Part shown: one piece after another, positions 35,659-45,293 of the stretch
Layout: the number at the start of each line of letters is the position of its first letter
How positions within the stretch are numbered: the stretch's first letter is position 1
NCBI GenBank assembly: GCA_964585545.1
Contig: CAZPDT010000003.1
Coordinates: 124,001 to 188,000, forward strand
Source of the DNA: Brumimicrobium sp964585545
Lineage (GTDB): Bacteria; Bacteroidota; Bacteroidia; Flavobacteriales_D; Crocinitomicaceae
Direction of reading: 5' to 3'
DNA length: 64,000 bases
The notes under the pieces: model-generated
The model's database searches: none
The model's input: the letters and a program-made list of their open reading frames with translations, nothing else
What the model was told of the DNA's origin: nothing
Program-made: the position numbers and the translations under genes

Positions 35659-36645
35659 TCAAGACTGTGAATTGGAAATTATAGATATTAAGGTTTCTGA
35701 CTTGTCTTCTGTTTCTTGTAGTTCCTTTTCTATTCGAGATGCTTTAGTAATACCTCCGCCAACGTATAATGCATAGTCTTCTTTTAAAACTTGCATGCAA
35801 CGTAAATTTACATAAACGTCAATATTTACCTGACTTTTCCAACCAATCAAGCCTGTATACAATGCCCTTTCATGGGGCTCTTGAATAAGGATATAGGCTT
35901 TTGCATTTTCGGTAGGTGTTCCACAAACAGCAGGTGTAGGATGCAATTCATTCATCAACACATTCCACTTTTCAGAAGAAAGTTGAAACTCAAATTGGGT
36001 TTGCAAGTGAAAGACTTTGCCTTTCTTTACAGTTTCTGTTGAATGGACCCTCAAGTCTTTTGGCGCTTGTCTTTCAATTTTTTCTTTAATGTCATCTACA
36101 ACAAATTGATGTTCTTCTTGTTCCTTTTTTGTCCATTGACTTTCTGTATTGTGTTTCGTTCCTGCCAAGGCTATCGAGCGCATTTTTTTCGTATTACCCG
36201 ATAAAAGAATTTCTGGTGTCGCCCCTATCCATGTCCCAAATTTTTCGTCACTAATCAAATAAACCAGAGCTTCCTCTTGGTAGGCTGCAGCCAGACGTCT
36301 AAATATTTGTTCAATTTCATCATCATTATTTTTTGGCAATCGCTTAATCCTCGAATAAATTGCCTTTTGTATTTTATTTGCTTCAAAACCATCAATAAAC
36401 CATTGCAAACCATTCAAATAAGCTTTTCCACTCGCGAAAAACACCGAATCATTGGAGTTAAAATTCAATTCATTATTTGAAAAGCCTCCAATGGCCTTAT
36501 CTTCAATAAAATGAAAAGATTTTTCTTTTGTGAAATCGGATACAAAAAAGCAGGTTTCAGGCAAATGTTGTAGATTTTCCTTTTTCCATTTGCCTTTGAG
36601 TATCTTTATTTCTTCGCCAGGAAATTGATGTGCTAAAAGTCCCAT
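35659..36645 (-). CDS. menF: Isochorismate synthase (chorismate-binding enzyme)
   Basis: A 328-residue chorismate-utilising enzyme. Recognisable segments are GATPEILLSG, SIALAGTKH, ELHPTPAVCGTP, EPHERALYTGLIGW and YVGGGITKASRIEKE, which together match the isochorismate synthase (MenF/EntC/DhbC) branch. It converts chorismate to isochorismate, the first step of menaquinone synthesis. The N terminus is shorter than E. coli MenF, as is usual in this phylum. The gene begins 3 bp after the stop of the hotdog thioesterase, so the two are almost certainly one operon. Confidence 0.88.
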   Translation of the reverse strand: MGLLAHQFPGEEIKILKGKWKKENLQHLPETCFFVSDFTKEKSFHFIEDKAIGGFSNNELNFNSNDSVFFASGKAYLNGLQWFIDGFEANKIQKAIYSRIKRLPKNNDDEIEQIFRRLAAAYQEEALVYLISDEKFGTWIGATPEILLSGNTKKMRSIALAGTKHNTESQWTKKEQEEHQFVVDDIKEKIERQAPKDLRVHSTETVKKGKVFHLQTQFEFQLSSEKWNVLMNELHPTPAVCGTPTENAKAYILIQEPHERALYTGLIGWKSQVNIDVYVNLRCMQVLKEDYALYVGGGITKASRIEKELQETEDKSETLISIISNSQS

Positions 36646-36648
36646 AAA

Positions 36649-37074
36649 TTATCGCTTCTTCTGAGGAACAATCATGATTGTCAGTCGGCCTGTACAAATC
36701 AAATTCCCTGTTTTGTCATTGGTTAAATCCACTTGCCACACATGCGTTCTTTTCCCAGCATGTACAATTTTCCCAACTGCCTTAACAGTTCCTGAAGACA
36801 TACTTCCTATATGGTTGGCATTGATTTCAATCCCCACAGGTGCTTCCTTTTCAATATCAATTAACAAAGTAGAGCCCATAGAGCCAATACTTTCAATTAA
36901 TGCCGCACTGGCTCCACCATGAAGCAATCCCATTGGCTGATGTGTTTTAGCATTAACGGGCATTGTTGCTACAACATAATCTTCTCCTACCTCCACACAT
37001 TGAATTTCCAATGTTTCCATCATTGTATTCTTCATAAAGGCATTGATCTTTTCAATACTTACTTGTTTCAGCAT
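36649..37074 (-). CDS. PaaI-type hotdog thioesterase, probable DHNA-CoA thioesterase
   Basis: A 141-residue single hotdog protein from MLKQVSIEK. The PaaI/MenI motif is PMGLLHGGASAALIESIGS, with the HGG loop and a Glu catalytic residue, followed by GIEINANHIGSM. Its tight linkage (3 bp) to isochorismate synthase suggests hydrolysis of 1,4-dihydroxy-2-naphthoyl-CoA in menaquinone synthesis; this is inference from context. The frame is open upstream to 37122, but the extra residues lack homology. Confidence 0.8.
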   Translation of the reverse strand: MLKQVSIEKINAFMKNTMMETLEIQCVEVGEDYVVATMPVNAKTHQPMGLLHGGASAALIESIGSMGSTLLIDIEKEAPVGIEINANHIGSMSSGTVKAVGKIVHAGKRTHVWQVDLTNDKTGNLICTGRLTIMIVPQKKR

Positions 37075-37179
37075 AAAATTTATTTTTAAAAAGTTTTCAA
37101 AACTCCAATAATGATAAAACAATCATAAATCGGTTTTGTGCTGCTTAAAAGTAATTACATTCGTATAAAATTTGATGAA

Positions 37180-38211
37180 ATGCTTCAAGAAAATGTAAAT
37201 ATCACCCCATTTACAACTTTTGGAATTCAAACCAAGAGCAGATATTTCAAATCATTTTCTTCGGTTGAAGAATTGCTTAACCTTCTTCCTGAAACGCAAA
37301 ACAAACAGTTGTTAATTTTAGGAGGAGGAAGTAATATCTTGTTTCAGCACGATTTCCCAGGAGTGATTTTGCGCAATGAAATCAAGGGAATTGAAAAAGT
37401 TAAAGAGAATGAAACAGAGGTTACTTTAAAAGTTGGAGCAGGTGAAATATGGCATAAATTTGTCTTACATACCCTTTCAAAAGGCTGGGGTGGTATTGAA
37501 AATTTATCTTTAATTCCAGGCAGTGTAGGTGCTAGTCCAATGCAAAACATTGGCGCCTACGGAGTAGAAATTAAGGATGTTTTTGAGTCTCTAGAAGCCG
37601 TTGAAATTGCTACAGGAAAAATACGTCAATTTTCACATGAAGAATGTCAGTTTGGCTATAGAGAAAGTGTTTTTAAAAAAGAGCTCAAAGGAAAGTATAT
37701 TATCACTTCCGTAAATTACCAACTGTCGAAGCAACCTGTCGTAAATACACATTATGGCGCAATAGAAGATGAATTAAAAGCGCATGATATTTCAAATCCA
37801 ACAATTAAAGATGTAAGTGATGCAGTAATCGCAATCCGACAGACCAAACTTCCCGATCCAAAAGAAATTGGCAATGCTGGAAGCTTCTTTAAGAATCCAA
37901 TTGTTCAAAATTCAGAATACCTCAAACTAAAAGAGCGATATACACACATGCCTTCATATAAAGTGGATGATCAACATGTAAAAATCCCCGCAGGATGGCT
38001 TATCGATCAAGCAGGGTGGAAAGGAAAAACATTTGGAGCTTACGGTGTGCACAAGAATCAAGCTTTGGTTTTGGTCAATTACCACAATGCAAAAGGAGAG
38101 GATATTTACAAGTTGTCAGAAATCATTATTCAAGACATATTCAATAAATATGGCATTCAACTGGAAAGGGAGGTGAATGTTATCCCCAACTATTCACCAA
38201 CCTTACACTAA
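37180..38211 (+). CDS. murB: UDP-N-acetylenolpyruvoylglucosamine reductase
   Basis: A 343-residue FAD enzyme that makes UDP-N-acetylmuramate for peptidoglycan. Markers are ITPFTTFGI, LGGGSNILF, GWGGIENLSLIPGSVGASP and QNIGAYG, FGYRESVFK, and GNAGSFFKNP near the catalytic region, then the type I-like C terminus. A GTG at 37138 would lengthen it by 14 residues, but the family begins at MLQENVNITPF, so ATG 37180 is chosen. It is divergent from the menaquinone pair. Confidence 0.93.
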   Translation: MLQENVNITPFTTFGIQTKSRYFKSFSSVEELLNLLPETQNKQLLILGGGSNILFQHDFPGVILRNEIKGIEKVKENETEVTLKVGAGEIWHKFVLHTLSKGWGGIENLSLIPGSVGASPMQNIGAYGVEIKDVFESLEAVEIATGKIRQFSHEECQFGYRESVFKKELKGKYIITSVNYQLSKQPVVNTHYGAIEDELKAHDISNPTIKDVSDAVIAIRQTKLPDPKEIGNAGSFFKNPIVQNSEYLKLKERYTHMPSYKVDDQHVKIPAGWLIDQAGWKGKTFGAYGVHKNQALVLVNYHNAKGEDIYKLSEIIIQDIFNKYGIQLEREVNVIPNYSPTLH

Positions 38212-38350
38212 CGCGTGTATATTTAGATTGTAATCAGTATGTTACAAAAAATAATTAGGCATATTTTACGTCCTTATTCTTTTTTTGGGGTGCAGCTAAT
38301 TTATGAATACAGCTTACGAGCTCAACGTAGTTAATAATTCGGGTTATAGT
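38212..38350. repeat. Partial copy of the intergenic repeat family
   Basis: ATGAATAC...ACGAGCTCAACG (about 38303-38329) resembles 48549-48570, and TAATAATTCGGGTTA (about 38332-38346) resembles the right tips of the TAACCCG elements. No matching left tip is seen. The remainder of the gap to 38469 holds the promoter of the next gene. Confidence 0.45.
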
Positions 38351-38386
38351 GTCTGATCGGAAACCCTACAAATTCGCAATCGATAA

Positions 38387-38417
38387 TTGATAATTCTCTA
38401 AAAATAAACTATCTTTG
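38387..38417 (+). promoter_or_regulatory. Promoter of the serine palmitoyltransferase-like gene
   Basis: TTG, a 20-nt spacer and TATCTTTG fit the Bacteroidota consensus; the start codon is 53 bp further on. Confidence 0.6.
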
Positions 38418-38469
38418 CGCTGTATTAATATCAGTTCAAAAATAAATGAACTGAATAAATAAAACATTT

Positions 38470-39738
38470 ATGGCTAGAGACATATTTGACAAGTTGAAGG
38501 TAAACATGGGACCAATAGGAAAGTACGCCAAAGGTGTACATGGCTATTTTACCTTTCCAAAATTAGAAGGAGAAATTGGAAACAAAATGAAGTTTCGAGG
38601 CAAAGAGTGCCTTGTTTGGTCGGTTAACAACTACCTTGGTTTAGCGAATCTCCCCGAAGTACGAAAAGTTGATGCTGAAGCGTCTGAAGAGTGGGGATTG
38701 GCTTATCCAATGGGTTCTAGAATGATGACAGGTCAAACAAGTGAGCATGAAGCCCTAGAAAACGAGCTCTCAGAATTCATGGAAAAAGAAGATACTTTCC
38801 TACTTAATTTTGGATATCAAGGCATGGTTTCTATTATCGATAGCTTAGTTGATCGTAACGACGTTATTGTATACGATAGTGAATCTCATGCTTGCATCCT
38901 TGATGGAATGCGACTTCATGCAGGAAAACGTTTTGTTTTTAAGCACAACGACATGGAAAGTTTTGACAAACAAATGGAGCGTGCTACAAAATTAGTTGAT
39001 AAGACGGAAGGTGGTATTTTGGTGATTACTGAAGGTGTTTTTGGAATGACTGGAGCACAAGGTGATTTAAAAGGAATTATTGGTTACAGGAAATCTGGAA
39101 AATATGATTTCAGACTCCTTGTTGACGATGCACATGGCTTCGGAACAATGGGAGAAAATGGTAAAGGAACAGGTGAAGCACAAGGTGTTCACGATGAAAT
39201 TGATGTTTACTTTGGGACATTTGCAAAATCAATTGCTTCAATCGGCGCGTTTGTATCTGCTAAGGAGCAAATTGTTCAATACTTGCGTTATAACATGCGA
39301 TCCCAAATGTTTGCCAAATCTTTACCAATGCCAATTGTAGTTGGTGCACGTAAACGGTTAGAAATTTTAAAAACTCAACCCAAAAGAAAAGAGAAACTTT
39401 GGGAGATTGCTACCAATCTACAAAAAGGATTGCAAGAGGCTGGTTTTGATACGGGATCCACAACCTCTGCAGTTACCCCTGTATTGTTGAAGGGAAATTT
39501 GGCGGAAGCAACCAATTTAACTTTTGATTTACGTGAAAATTACAGTATTTTCTGTTCAATTGTTATATATCCAGTTGTTCCTAAAGGGACTATCATGCTT
39601 CGTTTAATCCCTACAGCTTCTCATACCTTAGAGGATGTCCAATATACCATAGATACTTTTCTTAAAGTAAAGAAAAAGCTAGACAATGGTGATTATAAGG
39701 CTGAAGAGCTTGCTCATGTAGAAACGGACAAACAGTAA
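38470..39738 (+). CDS. Serine palmitoyltransferase-like alpha-oxoamine synthase
   Basis: A 422-residue PLP enzyme of the alpha-oxoamine synthase family. The active-site segments are DSESHACILDG (His140 stacking on PLP), VDDAHGFGTMG (219-228) and YFGTFAKSIASIGAF with Lys253 as the Schiff-base lysine. The GTFAKS form and long N terminus favour serine palmitoyltransferase, which starts sphingolipid synthesis in Bacteroidota, over 2-amino-3-ketobutyrate CoA ligase (typically TLGKA). No sphingolipid partner gene is adjacent. It has its own promoter and terminator. Confidence 0.82.
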   Translation: MARDIFDKLKVNMGPIGKYAKGVHGYFTFPKLEGEIGNKMKFRGKECLVWSVNNYLGLANLPEVRKVDAEASEEWGLAYPMGSRMMTGQTSEHEALENELSEFMEKEDTFLLNFGYQGMVSIIDSLVDRNDVIVYDSESHACILDGMRLHAGKRFVFKHNDMESFDKQMERATKLVDKTEGGILVITEGVFGMTGAQGDLKGIIGYRKSGKYDFRLLVDDAHGFGTMGENGKGTGEAQGVHDEIDVYFGTFAKSIASIGAFVSAKEQIVQYLRYNMRSQMFAKSLPMPIVVGARKRLEILKTQPKRKEKLWEIATNLQKGLQEAGFDTGSTTSAVTPVLLKGNLAEATNLTFDLRENYSIFCSIVIYPVVPKGTIMLRLIPTASHTLEDVQYTIDTFLKVKKKLDNGDYKAEELAHVETDKQ

Positions 39739-39778
39739 TAACACTTATCTTTTGTAGTTTTTAAACTATGTTAGTATA

Positions 39779-39812
39779 TAAAAAAGCCGTTCAACTTGAA
39801 CGGCTTTTTTAA
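39779..39812 (+). terminator. Terminator after the serine palmitoyltransferase-like gene
   Basis: AAAAAGCCGTTCAA and TTGAACGGCTTTTTT form a near-perfect stem with a 1-3 nt loop and a T run. Confidence 0.9.
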
Positions 39813-39850
39813 TTTAGACAGAAAAAAATTCAACTACTTAACGTTCAAAA

Positions 39851-40390
39851 ATGAGTTATCAACTAAGAAAAGCAAATCAAGATGACATTTCGAAAATATG
39901 GGATATTCTACAAAGTGCTATAGACAAAAGGAAATCAGAAGGGAGTCTTCAATGGCAGGACGGTTATCCTAATCCACAAATAATTCAGTTAGATATTGAT
40001 AAAGAAGTAGGTTTTGTTTTAACGAAAGATAAAGAAATTATAGGATATTGTTCATTATTTATTAATGATGAGCCAGTATATAATCATATTAAAGGAGAAT
40101 GGTTATCAGAAGGGGACTTTGTTGCCTTTCATCGACTTGCAATAAAAACCTCTCATATAGGTAAAGGCTTTGCAACTGACATTTTAACGTTTATTGAAGG
40201 ATATGCACTTGAAAACAATATATACAGTGTAAAAGCAGATACCAATTTTGATAACCCAGCAATGTTACATTTATTTGATAAAATGGGATATACCTATTGT
40301 GGAGAAGTGAATATTAAAAACAGACCCCGAAAAGCCTTTGAAAAAGTTTTAAACCTAAATCATAGATCGGTAAAAACTACTCAAAAATAA
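39851..40390 (+). CDS. GNAT-family N-acetyltransferase
   Basis: A 179-residue GNAT protein. The acetyl-CoA-binding region is FHRLAIKTSHIGKGFATDIL (a variant of the Q/R-x-x-G-x-G/A loop), followed by VKADTNFDNPAMLHLFDKMGYTYCGEV, typical of motifs A and B. The N-terminal SEGSLQWQDGYPN segment is common in small-molecule or peptide acetyltransferases. The substrate is not predictable. It ends 14 bp from the convergent thiolase. Confidence 0.85.
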   Translation: MSYQLRKANQDDISKIWDILQSAIDKRKSEGSLQWQDGYPNPQIIQLDIDKEVGFVLTKDKEIIGYCSLFINDEPVYNHIKGEWLSEGDFVAFHRLAIKTSHIGKGFATDILTFIEGYALENNIYSVKADTNFDNPAMLHLFDKMGYTYCGEVNIKNRPRKAFEKVLNLNHRSVKTTQK

Positions 40391-40404
40391 AAGTAATTTA
40401 ATTC

Positions 40405-41616
40405 CTACACTCTTTCAATAATACAAGCATAACCTTGTCCCACGCCAATACAAAGTGTAACCAATGCATATCTTTTTTGAGTCTTTTGAAGTTCTATAGC
40501 CGCTGTTTGTAAAATACGTGCTCCTGTCATTCCTAGTGGATGTCCTATTGCTATAGCTCCTCCATTTCTGTTCAAACGTGGATCATTGTCTTCGAGTCCC
40601 CATTCCCTGATACAGGCTAAAGATTGAGAAGCAAAAGCTTCATTCAGTTCAATAATATCCATATCTGCTAATGTAAGTCCTGTTCGTTTCAATAGTTTAT
40701 TGGTCGCATAAACAGGACCTATTCCCATTATGCGTGGTTCTACTCCAGCTGCTGCACCTCCAACAATTCGAGCAATTGGCTTCAATTGATGGTCTTTAAC
40801 ACCTTGTTCACTCGCAAGCAGTAAAGCCGCTGCTCCATCATTAAGCCCGGAAGCGTTTCCAGCTGTAACCGAACCTCCTTCTCTTTTAAAAGCAGGTCGC
40901 AATTTACCGAGAATCTCTTTTGTTGTTCCTGGCTTTACAAATTCATCCTTATCAAATATAAGTGGGTCTTGCTTTCTGCGGGGAATCTCTACAGGAACAA
41001 TTTCCTCTCCCAATCTCCCATTTTCTTGGGCTGCAGCTGCCTTTTGTTGAGACCAAGCGGCAAACTTATCTTGGTCTTCACGAGAAATATTATATTTTTC
41101 AACTAAATTTTCAGCAGTTTGCCCCATTCCTTCTGTTCCATATACCGCCTCTAATTTTGGATTAATAAAGCGCCACCCAAAAGAAGAATCATAAATCTTA
41201 GCATCACTTCCAAAAGGTTGAGCAGATTTACTGATTACCCATGGTCCTCTTGTCATATTTTCAACTCCCCCAGCGAGGTATATGTCTCCTGCACCATCTT
41301 TAATAGCACGTGATGCATTAACCGCTGAAGCTAAACCTGAAGAGCACAAGCGATTTATGGTCTCTCCTCCTATCGAATATGGCAACCCAGCAATTAAAAG
41401 TGCCATTCTTGCTACATTTCGATTGTCTTCTCCCGCTTGATTAGCACAACCAAAAATTACATCTTCAATCGCTTTTGGATCTAGTGAGGCATTTCTATTG
41501 ACCACCTCTCTCAATACGTGTGCTGCCATGTCGTCCGTACGAACAGTCGATAATGTACCTCTAAATTTTCCTATTGCTGTTCTAATTCCATCTATTAAAT
41601 ATACCTCTTTACTCAT
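40405..41616 (-). CDS. Acetyl-CoA acyltransferase, 3-oxoadipyl-CoA thiolase-like
   Basis: A 403-residue thiolase with the full catalytic set: Cys91 in NRLCSSG, His359 in AIAIGHPLG and Cys389 in TLCIGVGQG. The segment FGCANQAGEDNRNVARMALLIAGLP is typical of the PcaF/PaaJ 3-oxoadipyl-CoA thiolase branch. It could serve phenylacetate or aromatic degradation, or general beta-oxidation; only a PaaY-like gene (56446-57048) elsewhere in the window hints at the former. It stands alone, with no hydratase or dehydrogenase neighbours. Confidence 0.85.
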   Translation of the reverse strand: MSKEVYLIDGIRTAIGKFRGTLSTVRTDDMAAHVLREVVNRNASLDPKAIEDVIFGCANQAGEDNRNVARMALLIAGLPYSIGGETINRLCSSGLASAVNASRAIKDGAGDIYLAGGVENMTRGPWVISKSAQPFGSDAKIYDSSFGWRFINPKLEAVYGTEGMGQTAENLVEKYNISREDQDKFAAWSQQKAAAAQENGRLGEEIVPVEIPRRKQDPLIFDKDEFVKPGTTKEILGKLRPAFKREGGSVTAGNASGLNDGAAALLLASEQGVKDHQLKPIARIVGGAAAGVEPRIMGIGPVYATNKLLKRTGLTLADMDIIELNEAFASQSLACIREWGLEDNDPRLNRNGGAIAIGHPLGMTGARILQTAAIELQKTQKRYALVTLCIGVGQGYACIIERV

Positions 41617-41766
41617 TTTACTATTTTCTTTTGAAAGGCTAAATTAATAACAATTTTACAGAGATAGAATTCTTTTTGAAATTCAGTAAATGGAATTCAT
41701 AAAATAAAAAAGATAGTTTCTTTTAGATTCCCTTATCTTTATGGTTTTCTGATAAAAAATAAAACA

Positions 41767-43332
41767 ATGAAAATATACATACATTTTAGAGTTCTGATGG
41801 CTACTATATTGTTCAGCTCCACACTATTTTCACAAGCACTTACCCCCCATCAGATCGACAGCCTCGTAGAGAAAACAATGGAGACCTTCAACGTCCCAGG
41901 TATGGCTGTTGCAGTCATTAAAGATGGCAAAATTCTTCAAAAGAAGGGCTATGGCATCCAATCAGTAAAAACCAATAAACCCGTTAATACAGAAACACTT
42001 TTTGGAGTAGCCTCCAACACAAAGGCCTTTACCACTGCAGGTCTGGCACAGTTAGTAGACAAAGGAAAAATTGAATGGGACACCAAAGTGACTGATATTA
42101 TTCCAACATTCAGATTGTATGCTCCTTATGTTACCGAGGAGTTTACAATCCGAGATTTAATGATTCATCGAAGCGGCTTGGGACTAGGTGCTGGAGACTT
42201 AATGGTCTTTCCTGCCCAAAACACCACTACTTTAGAAGAAATGATTCATAATTTGCGCTATTTAAAGCCTGTCTCTTCCTTCCGATCAAAGTTTGATTAT
42301 GACAACCTATTGTACATTATTGGTGGAGAAATTATAGCTCGTGTTTCAGGAGAAAAATATGAAGATTATATTGAAAAGCACATTTTTCAACCCCTACAAA
42401 TGAAACGTGCCACAATGGATACTCAAAAAATTGAAAAAGATGACAATCGCATTGATGGACACGCCCCTGTCGATGGAGAGTTGAAAATTACTAAAAGAAC
42501 ATTCAGCCCAATCGGTAAACCTGCTGCAGGAATTTGGGCATCCATAGATGCTATGACAAAATGGGTACAAACACGTCTCAATTATGGAAAATATGGGAAA
42601 CATCAAGAAAAACGTCTTTTTAGCGAAGAGCAAGCGCAAGAAATGTGGTCTCCACAAACATTAATTCCTACCAGTAAAGGCACTTACAATACCCATTTCA
42701 AAGCATACGGATTGGGCTGGTTTCTACAAGATGTAAAGGGTTATCTTCAGGTTTCTCACACTGGAGGATTATTGGGCATTGTGAGTCAAGTAACCATGAT
42801 TCCCGATTTAAATCTAGGAATCATTGTGCTCACCAACCAACAATCAGGATATGCCTTCCATGCGATTACCAATTCTATAAAAGACGCTTATCTAGACGTT
42901 GAAGGGAAAAACAGAATTCAACAATACAATGCCATTCGGTTAAATAGAGAAAAAGAAGCCCATTTGAAAACTGAAAAAATAAAACAAAAAATTCAGGAGC
43001 AGCTGAACAACACAACCGTCCAATTCGATAATCAAATTGTTTTGGGCACTTATAATGACAATTGGTTTGGAAAGGTCAAAATCAATCAACTCCCCGATGG
43101 TACGGTAAGATTTAAAGCATTAAAATCTCCCGATTTAACAGGCACAATGCAGTTTTATAAAGGAACAACTTACGTTGTCCGTTGGGATGATGTTTCCTTA
43201 AAAGCTGATGCTTTCGTAAATTTTAGATTGGATACTGATGGGAAAGCCATTGGCTTTAAAATGGAAGCAATTTCTCCCTTAACCGATTTCAGTTATGATT
43301 ATCAAGATTTAAATTTTGAGAAAAATGATTAA
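41767..43332 (+). CDS. Secreted serine hydrolase, class C beta-lactamase family, with DUF3471-like tail
   Basis: A 521-residue exported protein with a signal peptide ending LFSQ. The penicillin-binding/beta-lactamase fold is marked by SNTK (Ser83-x-x-Lys86), YDN (178-180) and HTGG (331-334). The last ~110 residues (LGTYNDNWFGKVKINQLPDGTV ...) resemble a DUF3471 domain. Such proteins are usually D-aminopeptidases or esterases rather than resistance enzymes; the substrate is unknown. It lies 34 bp upstream of rluF on the same strand. Confidence 0.85.
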   Translation: MKIYIHFRVLMATILFSSTLFSQALTPHQIDSLVEKTMETFNVPGMAVAVIKDGKILQKKGYGIQSVKTNKPVNTETLFGVASNTKAFTTAGLAQLVDKGKIEWDTKVTDIIPTFRLYAPYVTEEFTIRDLMIHRSGLGLGAGDLMVFPAQNTTTLEEMIHNLRYLKPVSSFRSKFDYDNLLYIIGGEIIARVSGEKYEDYIEKHIFQPLQMKRATMDTQKIEKDDNRIDGHAPVDGELKITKRTFSPIGKPAAGIWASIDAMTKWVQTRLNYGKYGKHQEKRLFSEEQAQEMWSPQTLIPTSKGTYNTHFKAYGLGWFLQDVKGYLQVSHTGGLLGIVSQVTMIPDLNLGIIVLTNQQSGYAFHAITNSIKDAYLDVEGKNRIQQYNAIRLNREKEAHLKTEKIKQKIQEQLNNTTVQFDNQIVLGTYNDNWFGKVKINQLPDGTVRFKALKSPDLTGTMQFYKGTTYVVRWDDVSLKADAFVNFRLDTDGKAIGFKMEAISPLTDFSYDYQDLNFEKND

Positions 43333-43354
43333 ACTAAAAATTCTGACTTTTTTC

Positions 43355-43362
43355 TAATTTTG
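43355..43362 (+). promoter_or_regulatory. Candidate -7 element of rluF
   Basis: TAATTTTG ends 4 bp before the rluF ATG, so the transcript would be nearly leaderless. No clear -33 box. Confidence 0.35.
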
Positions 43363-43366
43363 CAAT

Positions 43367-44080
43367 ATGTCAGAAATACGTATCAATAAATATCTAAGTC
43401 AGGCGGGGTTTTGTTCTCGTAGAGCAGCCGACAAACTAATTGCAGAAAATCGAGTCACTATTAACGGCATTGTGCCAGAAATGGGCACAAAAGTTAAAAC
43501 AGGCGATCAAGTCGAAGTTGACGGCAAAATAGTTGACAATAAGAATGTTGAAAATGTCTATCTCATCCTCAATAAGCCAGTTGGTATTGTCTGCACCACA
43601 GATCGAGGCGTTGAAAGAGACAATATTGTAGACTTCATAAATTATCCTAAACGAATATATCCTGTTGGCCGATTAGACAAAAATAGTGAAGGATTAATTC
43701 TTATGACCAATGATGGAAGTGTTGTGAATAAAATCATTCATGCACGCAATCAGCACGAAAAAGAATACATTGTAAAAGTTGATAAACTACTGACCTCAGA
43801 GTTTCTTCACAAGATGAGAAATGGCGTTCCTATTCTGGATACCATAACCCATAAGTGTGAAGTTGAACAACTTGGAGAGAAAACTTTTCGCATCGTGCTT
43901 ACACAAGGACTGAACCGTCAAATACGAAGAATGTGCGAATACTTTGGTTATCGTGTTGTAAAACTCAAACGCATTCGTATTATGAATATACAACTGGATC
44001 TTGAGTCGGGAAAGTGGAGGCATTTGACTGACAAGGAAAAAACTGAGTTGGGCAAACAAATCAATCACCATTTCAAGTAA
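43367..44080 (+). CDS. rluF: 23S rRNA pseudouridine(2604) synthase
   Basis: A 237-residue pseudouridine synthase with an N-terminal S4 domain (RINKYLSQAGFCSRRAADKLI) and the catalytic motif YPVGRLDKNSEGLILMTND, which has the canonical RLD. The RluF-type segments ARNQHEKEY and GLNRQIRRMCEYFGY identify the subfamily, which modifies U2604 of 23S rRNA. It is a paralogue of the duplicated RluB-like protein but without its basic tail. Confidence 0.9.
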   Translation: MSEIRINKYLSQAGFCSRRAADKLIAENRVTINGIVPEMGTKVKTGDQVEVDGKIVDNKNVENVYLILNKPVGIVCTTDRGVERDNIVDFINYPKRIYPVGRLDKNSEGLILMTNDGSVVNKIIHARNQHEKEYIVKVDKLLTSEFLHKMRNGVPILDTITHKCEVEQLGEKTFRIVLTQGLNRQIRRMCEYFGYRVVKLKRIRIMNIQLDLESGKWRHLTDKEKTELGKQINHHFK

Positions 44081-44187
44081 AGCCTTCTATTCATCGCTAA
44101 CATTTCTAATTTACAAATTAAAATTAGGCAGGATAAATTCGCTCAATTCAATCATAAAATTTATACTTCACAGAACAAAAAGTTTCT

Positions 44188-44195
44188 TACTTTTG
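44188..44195 (+). promoter_or_regulatory. Candidate -7 element of trxB
   Basis: TACTTTTG fits TAnnTTTG, 26 bp before the trxB ATG. Confidence 0.45.
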
Positions 44196-44221
44196 TTAAC
44201 TCATAAAATAAAGAGAAAAAC

Positions 44222-45172
44222 ATGAGTGAAGCTGAAAAAGTAAACTGTTTAATTATTGGATCAGGACCAGCGGGATATACCGCTGCAATATACGCTGCAC
44301 GGGCAGACTTAAGTCCTGTTTTATACCAAGGAATGGAGCCCGGTGGACAATTAACAACAACAAATGATGTTGAGAACTTTCCAGGCTATCCAGATGGAGT
44401 TATGGGGCCAGAAATGATGATTCAATTGCAAAAACAAGCAGAACGCTTTGATACTGATGTACGAACAGGATTCATCAATAAGGTTGATTTTTCAGGAGAC
44501 ATTCATAAAGTTTGGGCTGATGACGGAACAGAAATTCACGCTAAAACAGTAATTATTTCCACAGGTGCATCTGCAATTTATTTAGGCTTAGAGTCGGAGC
44601 AAAAATACCTTAAAATGGGGGGAGGCGTTTCTGCCTGTGCGGTATGCGATGGATTCTTTTATAAAAATCAGGAGACTGTTATTGTGGGAGGTGGAGATAC
44701 TGCTTGTGAAGAAGCCCATTATCTTTCAAAACTTTGTTCTAAAGTAACTATGTTGGTAAGACGAGATGAGTTCCGTGCTTCTAAAATCATGGAAGAACGC
44801 GTTAGAAAAACAAAAAATATTGAAATTTTACACAATACTGAGGCTGAAGAGGTGCTTGGTGACGATAATGGAGTGACTGGTGTTCGAGTAATAAATAATA
44901 AAACCAAAGAGACCAAGGAAATTCCATGTACAGGCTTTTTTGTTGCTATTGGACATAAACCAAATACAGATATTTTCAAAGATTTCATCAATATGGATGA
45001 TAAAGGGTATATAAAATACGAACAACCCGGTACTTCAAGAACAAATGTAGAAGGAGTTTTTGTTGCAGGGGACGCAGCTGATAAAACATATCGACAAGCA
45101 GTTACTGCAGCTGGAACAGGTTGTATGGCGGCTCTAGATGCAGAACGATATCTTGCTGCTTTGGAAGGATAA
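44222..45172 (+). CDS. trxB: Thioredoxin-disulfide reductase
   Basis: A 316-residue flavoprotein that reduces thioredoxin with NADPH. FAD-binding GSGPAG is at 13-18, the redox-active CAVC at 139-142, NADPH-binding GGGDT at 156-160, and the C-terminal VFVAGDAADKTYRQAVTAAG is conserved. Low-molecular-weight TrxR length. It is a monocistronic gene with its own -7 element. Confidence 0.95.
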   Translation: MSEAEKVNCLIIGSGPAGYTAAIYAARADLSPVLYQGMEPGGQLTTTNDVENFPGYPDGVMGPEMMIQLQKQAERFDTDVRTGFINKVDFSGDIHKVWADDGTEIHAKTVIISTGASAIYLGLESEQKYLKMGGGVSACAVCDGFFYKNQETVIVGGGDTACEEAHYLSKLCSKVTMLVRRDEFRASKIMEERVRKTKNIEILHNTEAEEVLGDDNGVTGVRVINNKTKETKEIPCTGFFVAIGHKPNTDIFKDFINMDDKGYIKYEQPGTSRTNVEGVFVAGDAADKTYRQAVTAAGTGCMAALDAERYLAALEG

Positions 45173-45260
45173 ATTCTTCGTTTTACCTGCCAAAACCCAT
45201 AAAAAGTAAGAATAATCACGAATAATTATAAGATAATTTTTTTCTTTAGGAAAAAGGACG

Positions 45261-45268
45261 TACTTTTG
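45261..45268 (+). promoter_or_regulatory. Candidate -7 element of the helicase gene
   Basis: TACTTTTG, 25 bp before the ATG at 45294. Confidence 0.45.
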
Positions 45269-45293
45269 TTGCCCAATTTTCAGACAATCAACT

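Noticed and set aside
38470..39738. 2-amino-3-ketobutyrate CoA ligase (kbl)
   Set aside because: The PLP-lysine context GTFAKS, the longer N terminus and the lack of a threonine dehydrogenase neighbour favour serine palmitoyltransferase.
44719..45219. A 166-residue minus-strand frame opposite trxB
   Set aside because: It is antisense to a clearly real gene and has no recognisable domain.
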